DNA of 22,449 bases from Streptococcus lactarius. GTDB taxonomy: Bacteria > Bacillota > Bacilli > Lactobacillales > Streptococcaceae. The notes below the pieces were generated by a model, which did no database searches, was not told the DNA's origin, and saw only the letters and a program-made list of their open reading frames with translations. Shown here piece by piece: positions 1 to 6,978 of this stretch (within the stretch, counting starts at the first letter, position 1; the number at the start of each line of letters is the position of its first letter). The stretch lies in assembly GCF_016642265.1 (NCBI RefSeq), contig NZ_MRXX01000005.1, positions 79,321-101,769 on the forward strand, in the 5' to 3' direction. The translations under genes were made by a program, and so were the position numbers.

Positions 1-17
1 TCCCACTCTCTTTTTAG

Positions 18-470
18 TTACATGGTTTTGTCTTTGTCACGTACCACTAGTAAGTCAACCTTGGCGTGGCGAAGGATATATTCTGAGGAGGATCCGACCA
101 TGAGGCGTTCAAAGGCATTGAGTCCAGTAGCTCCAACCATAATCAGGTCAATTCCTTCTTTACTTGGGATATCATTTGCCAGGAGCACTTTTGGATTTCC
201 CATCTCTACCACAGTGACTACATTTTTAACCCCAACATTTAGAGCGCGTTCTTTGTACCCTTGAAGGAGCTCTGTGGCTTCTTTTTGCAAGGCTTCGTAG
301 ACTTCGGCATCAAAGGTTGAGACGCTTTGTAGTGCACGTGTGTCAATCACATGAGCAATGGTCAATTTGGAGCCATTGCGAAGAGAAACATTGACCCCCT
401 TTTCAAAGGCCAACTCGGCTTCATGCGAACCGTCAATTGCGACCATAATGTTTTCGTATGTTTGAGACAT
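18..470 (-). CDS. Universal stress protein, UspA family
   Basis: 150-residue single-domain UspA-type protein, predicted cytoplasmic. The N-terminus has the usual beta-strand followed by an acidic loop (IMVAIDGS, residues 8-15). Near the C-terminus is the ATP-binding signature G-2x-G-9x-G-S, with G113, G116 and G126 followed by serines, so an ATP-binding Usp is likely. The length is typical for a stand-alone Usp. The start is supported by a strong Shine-Dalgarno (GGAGG on the minus strand, about 481-485) seven or so bases before the ATG. It is transcribed divergently from the aminotransferase gene, with its own promoter at 540-568. Usp proteins are linked to stress survival, but their biochemical role is usually unknown and nothing here narrows it. 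Its terminator would lie beyond the window edge. Confidence 0.93.
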   Translation of the reverse strand: MSQTYENIMVAIDGSHEAELAFEKGVNVSLRNGSKLTIAHVIDTRALQSVSTFDAEVYEALQKEATELLQGYKERALNVGVKNVVTVVEMGNPKVLLANDIPSKEGIDLIMVGATGLNAFERLMVGSSSEYILRHAKVDLLVVRDKDKTM

Positions 471-539
471 GTCTCTACCTCCTTTTTAGCTTGAAAACAG
501 GGACAAGATACCAGAAGGATCCATCCTTTTTATAATTGT

Positions 540-568
540 ATTGTATCTCTTTTATACTGGAATGTAAA
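540..568 (-). promoter_or_regulatory. Sigma-70 type promoter of the universal stress protein gene
   Basis: Reading the minus strand, TTTACA (complement of 563-568) is followed after exactly 17 bases by TACAAT (complement of 540-545). This predicts a 5' untranslated region of roughly 60 bases before the ATG at 470. Prediction by eye. Confidence 0.6.
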
Positions 569-623
569 GGTAAAGTCGTGCTTTTTCTTCTCTATTTTTT
601 CCGAAAGTTTTGAAGGTCTCAGA

Positions 624-652
624 TTGTACTCTCCCTGAACTAGTGGTATAAT
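624..652 (+). promoter_or_regulatory. Promoter of alaT (extended -10)
   Basis: TTGTAC (624-629), a 17-base spacer, and TATAAT (647-652) preceded by TG at the extended -10 position (644-645). The start codon of the aminotransferase lies about 30 bases downstream, so the leader is short. Confidence 0.7.
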
Positions 653-681
653 AGAAATAATTTCGTGAATCGAGGCATAGT

Positions 682-1896
682 ATGAAAGAATACAATAAAT
701 CAAGTAAGTTGGAACATGTGGCTTATGATATTCGTGGCCCAGTTTTAGAAGAAGCCATGCGTATGCGGGCAAATGGCGAAAAAATCCTCCGTCTGAATAC
801 AGGAAATCCTGCTGAATTTGGCTTTACAGCACCCGATGAAGTCATCCATGATTTAATCATGAATGCGCGTGATAGTGAAGGTTACTCGGATTCAAAAGGG
901 ATTTTTTCAGCCCGCAAGGCCATCATGCAGTACTGCCAGTTGAAGAAAATTCCAAATGTGGATATCGATGATATTTACCTTGGAAACGGGGTGAGTGAGC
1001 TGATCGTCATGTCCATGCAAGGCTTGCTGGACAATGGCGATGAGGTCTTAGTTCCCATGCCGGATTACCCTCTTTGGACAGCAGCTGTCAGTCTAGCTGG
1101 TGGGAATGCGGTGCATTACCTTTGTGATGAAGAAGCAGATTGGTATCCAGATATTGAAGACATCAAATCCAAGATCACCTCAAATACCAAAGCCATCGTC
1201 GTTATCAATCCAAATAATCCAACAGGAGCGCTCTATCCAGAAGAGATCCTGCTTGAGATTGTGGAAATTGCTCGTCAAAACAACCTGATCATTTTTGCGG
1301 ATGAAATCTACGACCGTCTGGTCATGGATGGGGAAAAACACACAGCTATTGCAAGTCTGGCCCCTGATCTCTTTTGTGTCAGCATGAATGGCTTGTCAAA
1401 ATCTCACCGAATTGCTGGTTTCCGTGTTGGTTGGATGGTTCTGTCTGGTCCAAAGAAACACGTGAAGGGCTACATTGAAGGACTCAATATGTTGTCCAAT
1501 ATGCGTTTGTGCTCGAATGTTCTATCCCAACAGGTCGTGCAAACCTCTCTTGGTGGCTACCAATCGGTGGATGAACTCTTGCTTCCAGGTGGTCGAATCT
1601 ACGAACAACGCAACTTTATCTACAAGGCTATCAATGATATCCCAGGTCTCTCAGCGGTTAAGCCAAAAGCTGGTCTCTATATCTTCCCTAAGATTGACCG
1701 AGACATGTACCGAGTGGATGATGACGAGCAATTTGTCTTGAATTTCTTGAAACAAGAGAAGATCCTCTTGGTTCATGGACGTGGATTTAACTGGAAAGAT
1801 CCAGATCACTTCCGGATTGTTTACCTCCCACGGGTGGACGAATTGGCTCAAATTCAAGAAAAAATGACCCGTTTCTTGAAACAATACAAACGCTAA
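682..1896 (+). CDS. alaT: Alanine-type pyridoxal-phosphate aminotransferase
   Basis: 404-residue fold-type I aminotransferase of the AlaT group. It is expected to move an amino group between alanine and 2-oxoglutarate (glutamate/pyruvate), using pyridoxal phosphate in the cytoplasm. Visible signatures are NPNNPTG at 176-182, the cofactor-contacting D207 and Y210, the Schiff-base lysine K240 in SKSHR, the phosphate-binding R248 in GFRVGW, and the substrate carboxylate arginine R378 in HFRIVYLPR. All key residues are present and the length is normal. A GAGG ribosome binding site lies 6 bases before the ATG. It is single-gene transcribed, with a promoter at 624-652 and a terminator directly after. 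It sits next to codY, as in other streptococci. The exact substrate preference is inferred from family resemblance; other alpha-amino acids are possible. Confidence 0.93.
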   Translation: MKEYNKSSKLEHVAYDIRGPVLEEAMRMRANGEKILRLNTGNPAEFGFTAPDEVIHDLIMNARDSEGYSDSKGIFSARKAIMQYCQLKKIPNVDIDDIYLGNGVSELIVMSMQGLLDNGDEVLVPMPDYPLWTAAVSLAGGNAVHYLCDEEADWYPDIEDIKSKITSNTKAIVVINPNNPTGALYPEEILLEIVEIARQNNLIIFADEIYDRLVMDGEKHTAIASLAPDLFCVSMNGLSKSHRIAGFRVGWMVLSGPKKHVKGYIEGLNMLSNMRLCSNVLSQQVVQTSLGGYQSVDELLLPGGRIYEQRNFIYKAINDIPGLSAVKPKAGLYIFPKIDRDMYRVDDDEQFVLNFLKQEKILLVHGRGFNWKDPDHFRIVYLPRVDELAQIQEKMTRFLKQYKR

Positions 1897-1904
1897 GAAG
1901 AAAT

Positions 1905-1961
1905 AAAGGTGGAAAACCGAAGGAATTGTCTTCAAATTCTGTTTGGTTTCCCTCCTTTTTT
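1905..1961 (+). terminator. Intrinsic terminator after alaT
   Basis: A long imperfect hairpin: left arm starting AAGGTGGAAAACCGAAG (about 1906), inner pair GAATT/AATTC around a short loop, right arm TGTTTGGTTTCCCTCC, then a run of six T (1956-1961). It isolates alaT from codY. Confidence 0.75.
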
Positions 1962-1974
1962 AGTAGTCTCTTTA

Positions 1975-1988
1975 AATTGTGCACAATT
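1975..1988 (+). repeat. Perfect 14-bp palindrome upstream of codY
   Basis: AATTGTGCACAATT is a perfect palindrome lying between the alaT terminator and the CodY box, about 34 bases upstream of the codY -35 element. It is too short for a terminator and has no T-run, so an operator role is possible. The binding protein is not identifiable from sequence. Confidence 0.45.
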
Positions 1989-2003
1989 GTAGAAAAAATA
2001 AAT

Positions 2004-2018
2004 AATTTTCAGATAATT
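2004..2018 (+). promoter_or_regulatory. CodY box upstream of codY (probable autoregulation)
   Basis: AATTTTCAGATAATT matches the published CodY consensus AATTTTCWGAAAATT at 14 of 15 positions; the single difference is T for A at position 11. It ends just upstream of the -35 hexamer at 2022-2027, consistent with CodY controlling its own gene. A weaker overlapping match (about 11/15) can be read at 2015-2029. Confidence 0.75.
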
Positions 2019-2021
2019 TGA

Positions 2022-2050
2022 TTGAAATTCCCTCACTTATATGATATACT
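2022..2050 (+). promoter_or_regulatory. Promoter of codY-pncA
   Basis: TTGAAA (2022-2027), a 17-base spacer and TATACT (2045-2050). The start codon at 2077 follows after a leader of about 20 bases. The CodY box abuts the upstream side. Confidence 0.7.
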
Positions 2051-2076
2051 TTAGTCGACTATATGCGAGGTTTATT

Positions 2077-2865
2077 ATGGCTAAATTATTAGAAAAGACA
2101 CGTAAAATCACCTCTATCCTGAAACGGACAGATGAACAGTTACAGGCTGAGATGCCTTACAATGATATTGCTCAGCAATTGGCAGATATCATCCATTGTA
2201 ATGCTTGTATCATTAACAGCAAGGGGACCCTTCTTGGTTATTTCATGCGTTACAAGACCAATAACGACCGGGTGGAAGCTTTCTTCCAAAACAAAAAGCT
2301 ACCAGAAGATTATGCCAAGGCAGCTAGTTTGGTCTATGATACAGAAGCCAATTTAGATGTGGACCATGATTTGAGTATATTTCCGGTCGAAACCAAGTCT
2401 GAATTTCCTGATGGCTTGACCACCATTGCGCCGATTCATGTTTCTGGGATTCGGTTGGGTTCCTTGATCATTTGGCGCAATGATAAACCGTTTGCGGATG
2501 ATGATTTGATCTTGGTTGAGATTGCGAGCACCGTGGTGGGCATTCAAATGTTGAACTTCCAACGCGAGGAAGATGAGAAGAACATTCGTCGCCGGACAGC
2601 TGTCAATATGGCTGTCAATACCTTGTCCTACTCAGAATTACGGGCCGTCTCTGCTATTTTGAATGAGTTGAATGGCAACGAAGGCCAATTGACAGCCTCT
2701 GTCATTGCAGACCGGATCGGAATTACCCGCTCGGTGATTGTCAATGCCCTTCGTAAATTAGAGTCAGCTGGTATTATTGAAAGCCGTTCTCTAGGAATGA
2801 AGGGAACCTATTTAAAAGTGTTGATACCAGATGTGTTTGAGGAAATTAAGAAAAGAGAATACTAA
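2077..2865 (+). CDS. codY: GTP/branched-chain amino acid-sensing transcriptional repressor CodY
   Basis: 262-residue global regulator, the usual streptococcal length. In Firmicutes CodY represses amino acid uptake and biosynthesis genes when branched-chain amino acids (and in some species GTP) are plentiful. The N-terminal GAF-type ligand domain spans about residues 1-155. The C-terminal winged helix-turn-helix has its recognition region around 207-226 ([20 protein letters not shown]), the family's most conserved stretch. An in-frame ATG at 2041 would add 12 residues ([12 protein letters not shown]). I rejected it because it lies inside the promoter -10 region, and the ATG at 2077 has an AGG ribosome-binding core at 2068-2070 and gives the canonical [11 protein letters not shown] start. 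The stop overlaps the pncA start by one base, so the two are co-transcribed and probably translationally coupled. A CodY box lies upstream of its promoter. Confidence 0.97.
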   Translation: MAKLLEKTRKITSILKRTDEQLQAEMPYNDIAQQLADIIHCNACIINSKGTLLGYFMRYKTNNDRVEAFFQNKKLPEDYAKAASLVYDTEANLDVDHDLSIFPVETKSEFPDGLTTIAPIHVSGIRLGSLIIWRNDKPFADDDLILVEIASTVVGIQMLNFQREEDEKNIRRRTAVNMAVNTLSYSELRAVSAILNELNGNEGQLTASVIADRIGITRSVIVNALRKLESAGIIESRSLGMKGTYLKVLIPDVFEEIKKREY

Positions 2866-3449
2866 TGATGAAAGCGTTGATTTCCATTGATTATACCGTT
2901 GATTTTGTAGCAGATGATGGCAAGTTGACAGCAGGGTCACCTGCCCAAGCCATTTCTGAGACCATTGCACAGGTGACCCAGTTGGCCTTTGACCAAGGAG
3001 CCTATGTCTTTTTTGCCATTGATGGGCATGATGTTAACGATCCATTCCATCCTGAAAGTAAGCTTTTCCCACCTCATAATATCATTGGGACGAGTGGTCG
3101 TGATTTGTACGGCCCTTTAGCAGATTTTTATCGGGAGCACAAAGCGGATCCACGCGTCTTTTGGATGGACAAGCGGCATTATTCGGCTTTTTCTGGGACG
3201 GACTTGGATATCCGCTTGCGGGAACGCCATGTAGATACAGTGATCTTGACGGGTGTATTAACGGATATCTGTGTTCTTCACACAGCGGTTGATGCCTATA
3301 ATCTTGGCTATCAGATCCAAGTGGTTGCACCGGCAGTAGCCTCGCTCACTCCTGAAAATCACCAGTTCGCCTTGAATCATTTCAAGCATGTCTTAGGAGC
3401 CAGCTTGGTGGACGATCAACTCGCTCCATTAGATCAAAATGAAGGTTAA
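2865..3449 (+). CDS. pncA: Nicotinamidase (cysteine hydrolase, isochorismatase fold)
   Basis: 194-residue enzyme expected to hydrolyse nicotinamide to nicotinate and ammonia in the NAD+ salvage pathway. The catalytic triad is visible as D9 (SIDYTVDF), K103 (DKRHYSAF) and C136 (TDICVLHT). The metal ligands D53, H55 and H71 sit in the expected places. These numbers agree with those I recall for the pneumococcal enzyme and support the first of two tandem ATG codons as start. The start overlaps the codY stop by one base, so the gene is the second cistron of the codY operon. Nicotinamidase and related amidohydrolases share this fold; the conserved metal ligands make nicotinamidase the best call. 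A terminator follows at 3458. Confidence 0.92.
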   Translation: MMKALISIDYTVDFVADDGKLTAGSPAQAISETIAQVTQLAFDQGAYVFFAIDGHDVNDPFHPESKLFPPHNIIGTSGRDLYGPLADFYREHKADPRVFWMDKRHYSAFSGTDLDIRLRERHVDTVILTGVLTDICVLHTAVDAYNLGYQIQVVAPAVASLTPENHQFALNHFKHVLGASLVDDQLAPLDQNEG

Positions 3450-3457
3450 GTTAAAAT

Positions 3458-3492
3458 AGAGGTTTGTGGCAAGCTGTCCAGGCCTCTTTTTT
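3458..3492 (+). terminator. Intrinsic terminator after pncA
   Basis: AGAGG (3458-3462) pairs with CCTCT (3483-3487), extended by two G-U pairs, followed by a T-run to 3492. It separates codY-pncA from the glycosyltransferase operon. Confidence 0.65.
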
Positions 3493-3503
3493 GTGCTTAG
3501 GAA

Positions 3504-3532
3504 TTGTTTTCCACTCTTGAAAATGGTATTCT
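3504..3532 (+). promoter_or_regulatory. Promoter of the glycosyltransferase operon
   Basis: TTGTTT (3504-3509), a 17-base spacer and TATTCT (3527-3532) with TG at the extended -10 position (3524-3525). A purine-rich Shine-Dalgarno AAGGGGGAG (3546-3554) precedes the ATG at 3557. No CodY box or cre site is evident here. Confidence 0.6.
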
Positions 3533-3556
3533 AATGAAAGAAAACAAGGGGGAGTT

Positions 3557-4780
3557 ATGACTAAAAAAGCTGTTGTCTTTTCGGCCAATCTATCTTATAT
3601 GGAGAAGTTGGAAATTGCTATAAAATCCCTGTGTGCGCATCAGGGTCAATGGAAGATTTATGTGTTGAATGAAGATTTACCGACAGAGTGGTTTGCCATC
3701 ATGAATCAGCGCTTGCAAGTGTTGGATTCAGAAATCATCAATTGTCGGATGTCGGCGGAGCAATTTCAATCCTTCTCGCTTCCAAGTAGCCATATCCACT
3801 ATTCAACCTATTTCCGCTATTGTATTCCAGATGTGGTGGAAGAAAAGCGGGTCCTCTACTTGGATTGCGACATGATCTTTACACAGGATTTGTCTCCCTT
3901 GTTTGACGTAGATCTACAAGGATTGGGACTTGGGGCTGTTGTTGACAAACCAACGACGACAGCGGGATTTAATGCTGGTCTCTTGCTGATCGATCGAGAT
4001 TGGTGGCAGGAGCATCAGGTCACAGAAGCTCTATTTGCTCTGACCAAGGACCACCATCAGGAAGTTTACGGGGATCAAGGAATCTTGAATCTTTATTTCA
4101 AAGATGCCTGGTGCCCCTTGCCCTGGACCTATAATCTCCAAGTGGGATCGGATAAGGATCAGTATATCTATGGAGACTTAGCTTGGTACGACGCCTTTCA
4201 AGGAGTTCCGGCGGTTGTCCACTATACCTCCCACAATAAGCCATGGACCTCTAAACGGTTCAATCGTTTCCGCGAACTCTGGTGGTTTTATTATGCTCTT
4301 TCTTGGGAGGAAGTTTTGCTTCGAAAACCAATTCTCAAGCAAGATTTTGAAGATTTGGTGGGAACATATCCTTATCATGCTGCTATCTACACGAATACCG
4401 CAGATATCCATGAGCTGGAGACTCTGTTAAAAGAGTTGCCGAATGTCGCCTTTCATGTCCTTGCTCATAGCCATTTTGGCTTTAACTTGGTACAATTAGA
4501 ACGTTACCCCAACCTCTTTCTTTACCCCTCATTTGATCCGTTGACCAGTCGAAAGGTCTTGGGGAAATTGGACTTTTATCTGGATATCAATCCTTATGGC
4601 GAAGTGGATCAGATCACGGAAAAAATCAGTCAGAAAGGCCTCCCTATTTTTTCTTTTGAAGGGACGAATCATGTGAAGACAGGGGAAAATATCGTCTTTG
4701 CGGATGATCAAGTGGCCCAAATGGTGGCAGCCATTCGCGATTATTTAAAGAGAAGCGAGAAGAATCATGCAAGCAAATGA
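3557..4780 (+). CDS. GT8-family glycosyltransferase with a GtfB-type C-terminal extension
   Basis: 407 residues in two parts. Residues about 1-250 are a GT-A family 8 glycosyltransferase: HYSTYFRY, the metal-binding DCD at 103-105 (YLDCDMIF), GFNAGLLL at 137-144, GDQG at 172-175 and HYTSHNKPW at 222-230. Such enzymes usually transfer glucose or galactose from a UDP-sugar with retention of configuration. Residues about 275-395 are not part of GT8. They share pattern with the C-terminal half of the GtfB-like protein two genes downstream: PNVAFH/PQVTFH, YPNLFLYP/CSNVRLYP and FYLDIN/LYLDCN. It is the first gene of a four-gene operon and overlaps the next gene by 14 bases. The likely job is extending a glycan on a surface glycoprotein, inferred from the GtfA/GtfB-like neighbours. 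The sugar and acceptor cannot be read from sequence. Confidence 0.88.
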   Translation: MTKKAVVFSANLSYMEKLEIAIKSLCAHQGQWKIYVLNEDLPTEWFAIMNQRLQVLDSEIINCRMSAEQFQSFSLPSSHIHYSTYFRYCIPDVVEEKRVLYLDCDMIFTQDLSPLFDVDLQGLGLGAVVDKPTTTAGFNAGLLLIDRDWWQEHQVTEALFALTKDHHQEVYGDQGILNLYFKDAWCPLPWTYNLQVGSDKDQYIYGDLAWYDAFQGVPAVVHYTSHNKPWTSKRFNRFRELWWFYYALSWEEVLLRKPILKQDFEDLVGTYPYHAAIYTNTADIHELETLLKELPNVAFHVLAHSHFGFNLVQLERYPNLFLYPSFDPLTSRKVLGKLDFYLDINPYGEVDQITEKISQKGLPIFSFEGTNHVKTGENIVFADDQVAQMVAAIRDYLKRSEKNHASK

Positions 4781-5657
4781 AGTAGTGAGTATCATCATTC
4801 CCATTTATAAGGTAGAAGCGTATCTGAGGCAGTGTTTGGAGACGGTTACCCACCAGACCTACCCGCATTTGGAAATTATTTTGGTCAATGATGGTTCGCC
4901 AGATCACTCCGAAGAGATCTGTAAGGAATTTTTCAAACGAGATACACGCATTCGCTATGTCCGTCAGGAAAACGGTGGCCTATCAGCGGCTCGAAATACA
5001 GGAATTGAGTTGGCTACAGGAGACTACATCACCTTTATCGACCCGGATGACTGGGTGACAGAGGATTATGTAGAAGTCCTCTATCAAAAACTCAAAGACT
5101 ACCATGCGGATGTTTCAACAGCTAACTACAACCTTTACGATGACAGTAGTAGCAAGTACTTGATCAAGGTGACGGAAGCGGATTATTCCGAGACCCTTTA
5201 TGAGGGACGAGCCATTATGGATCAGGATGCTATCCAAGAAACCAGAGATATGGCCTGGGCCTGTGCGATGATGAAGCTTTATAAGCGCAGCTTATTTGAG
5301 GGCTTACGCTTTCCAGTTGGAAAAAATGTGGAAGACAACTTCCTCATGTACAAGTTGTTGTTAAAGGCTGATCGGGTGGTTCATACAGAGAAGTGCATTT
5401 ATTGGTATCGAGTGGGTCGTAAAGATACCCTCTCACAAGTTTGGACAGAAAAGCGGGTGATCGATGAGATGGAAGCCAAACAGGAAAAATTAGCTCTCCT
5501 TGGGATGTTGGGCTATGATTTGACCTGGCACCGTTATATCTATAAAACACGTTTGAAGCGGGCCCTTGAAAAATTAGAGGAAGCGGGTCTTCAGGAAACG
5601 GAAACCTATGCGCGTGTGCGGATGAACCTCAGTCTGATTGAAAATATAAAGGAATAG
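4767..5657 (+). CDS. Family 2 glycosyltransferase
   Basis: 296-residue GT-A fold enzyme of family 2, predicted cytoplasmic with no clear membrane segment. Visible motifs are VSIIIPIY at 7-14, the nucleotide-binding NDGS with D42, the NGGLSAARNTG loop at 69-79, the DPDD metal-binding motif at 92-95, and a downstream ED pair (KNVEDNFL) expected to hold the catalytic base. All expected elements are present, so the enzyme looks active. Its start lies inside the end of the GT8 gene (14-base overlap) and the next gene begins directly after its stop, so it is the second cistron of the operon. It probably adds a later sugar to the same glycan as its neighbours. Donor and linkage are not identifiable; capsule or wall polysaccharide synthesis is an alternative, but no polymerase or flippase gene is nearby. 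Confidence 0.9.
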   Translation: MQANEVVSIIIPIYKVEAYLRQCLETVTHQTYPHLEIILVNDGSPDHSEEICKEFFKRDTRIRYVRQENGGLSAARNTGIELATGDYITFIDPDDWVTEDYVEVLYQKLKDYHADVSTANYNLYDDSSSKYLIKVTEADYSETLYEGRAIMDQDAIQETRDMAWACAMMKLYKRSLFEGLRFPVGKNVEDNFLMYKLLLKADRVVHTEKCIYWYRVGRKDTLSQVWTEKRVIDEMEAKQEKLALLGMLGYDLTWHRYIYKTRLKRALEKLEEAGLQETETYARVRMNLSLIENIKE

Positions 5658-5658
5658 G

Positions 5659-6978
5659 ATGGCAACGGAAAGGAGCACTATGCTCATCATTGCAAAAGAA
5701 GAGACCCTGGAGCTGGCTCGTTTGGAAAAACTTCTACACCAACTCAATCAACCCTACCGGGTGCTATTGACCAATCTGGAAACCGATCTGGAGAAGGAAA
5801 AGGAAAGCCTGGCAACTTTCTTTACCCAGCAAGATCCATCATCGAAAATAGGAGAGCCCTTATTTTTCAATGATTTGGAGGTTCCTGAATATTGGGAGCC
5901 GTGGACATTGGGAATCACGACCTATATTTTTGATGGAACAGAACGTCGGGCAAATGTGATTTTTCGGAAAGATGTCTTGTCTCGGACCGTTGGAAGAGTT
6001 GAGTGGTTTGGTCAGGGAGAAGAGATCGCAACTATTGATTTTTATAATCGCTATGGCTGGCGTAGTAAGCAAAGTTTGTTGGATGAAAGAGGTCAAGCTT
6101 ATCTGGAGATTTATCTCAATCAAAAACAAGAAGAAGTCCTCCTCCACTTTGTCTCAGAAGGGACCTTTTTGCATCAAACCGCTAAGGGACGTGATCGAGT
6201 GCATGCCAACAAAGAGGAGCTTTTAAGAGCTGTTTTAGATCACCTTCTGCCTGAGGCAAAAGGCGTTCTTTTGATGGATAAGGATCTGCTTTCTTTTGTA
6301 GAACGGATAGATAAAGAACGATTGGCCTATTGTGGGAATTGGTCACTCGATCTAGCTGAGCTTACAGAGCATGTCGGCCAACTGATGGTTTTGGATGAGA
6401 CTCTCTTGCCAGAGAAAAAAGAAGGCTTGATGGAGCTCTCAGGATTTGTGGACCTTGAAGGAGTCAGCTTTCATCCTCAAGCTCTGATCATGACAGCTTC
6501 GCAAGAAGTGAAAGGCTTATCCAACTTGGTTGATCAATTTCCACAAGTGACCTTTCACATTTCAGCCTTGACAACTATGGGACCTAAATTAACAGAGCTT
6601 GCTCCTTGCTCCAATGTTCGGCTATACCCGGGCATTTCAATGGATCAATACGAAGAGTTACTGGCAAGTTGTTCGCTTTATCTGGATTGCAATCAGGGAA
6701 AAGAAGTGCTCAGCAGTAGCATACGTGCTCTTGAAAATGGGCAACTGTTACTTGGCCTACAGGACACGGTGCATCAGGAAGTCTACAAAGAATTGACCAC
6801 TGTCACGGAGACTGTAGAGGAGATGGAGGTGCAACTTGGAGAAATCCTAGCTCATCCAGAGAGTTTCCAAGAACGCTTGAAAGAGCAAGCCCACATCTTG
6901 CAGCTTCCCAAAAAAGAAGAGCTACGAAAACGATTTGAGTGTTTAGAGGGAGGCAGCCATGAGCATCTATACCTTTAA
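5659..6978 (+). CDS. GtfB-like glycosyltransferase partner/chaperone
   Basis: 439 residues, resembling GtfB (Gtf2), the accessory subunit that pairs with GtfA to add the first N-acetylglucosamine to serine-rich repeat proteins. The family pattern is recognisable: PLFFNDLEVPEYWE, then ATIDFYNRYGWRSKQSLLDERGQ, then a GT-B-like C-terminal half from about residue 272 with NVRLYPGIS and LYLDCN. The length is close to that of known GtfB proteins. There are two possible starts: ATG 5659 (AAAGGA five bases upstream, two bases after the previous stop) and ATG 5680 (GGAAAGGAG four bases upstream), which would give 432 residues. The longer one is reported. It overlaps the GtfA-like gene by 20 bases. Known GtfB subunits act as co-activators rather than independent enzymes; the same role is inferred here. 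The sequence is divergent from the canonical accessory-Sec GtfB. Confidence 0.78.
   Translation: MATERSTMLIIAKEETLELARLEKLLHQLNQPYRVLLTNLETDLEKEKESLATFFTQQDPSSKIGEPLFFNDLEVPEYWEPWTLGITTYIFDGTERRANVIFRKDVLSRTVGRVEWFGQGEEIATIDFYNRYGWRSKQSLLDERGQAYLEIYLNQKQEEVLLHFVSEGTFLHQTAKGRDRVHANKEELLRAVLDHLLPEAKGVLLMDKDLLSFVERIDKERLAYCGNWSLDLAELTEHVGQLMVLDETLLPEKKEGLMELSGFVDLEGVSFHPQALIMTASQEVKGLSNLVDQFPQVTFHISALTTMGPKLTELAPCSNVRLYPGISMDQYEELLASCSLYLDCNQGKEVLSSSIRALENGQLLLGLQDTVHQEVYKELTTVTETVEEMEVQLGEILAHPESFQERLKEQAHILQLPKKEELRKRFECLEGGSHEHLYL

Noticed and set aside
591..612. CodY-like sequence upstream of alaT (TTTTTTCCGAAAGTT)
   Set aside because: About four mismatches to the 15-base consensus; too weak to call in AT-rich DNA.
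2041..2076. Upstream in-frame ATG extending CodY by 12 residues
   Set aside because: It lies in the predicted -10 region, lacks a ribosome site, and the ATG at 2077 gives the conserved N-terminus and normal 262-residue length.
3450..3556. Insertion sequence or attachment site at the left edge of the glycosyltransferase operon
   Set aside because: Only a terminator, promoter and ribosome site are seen; no terminal inverted repeats, direct repeats or integrase.
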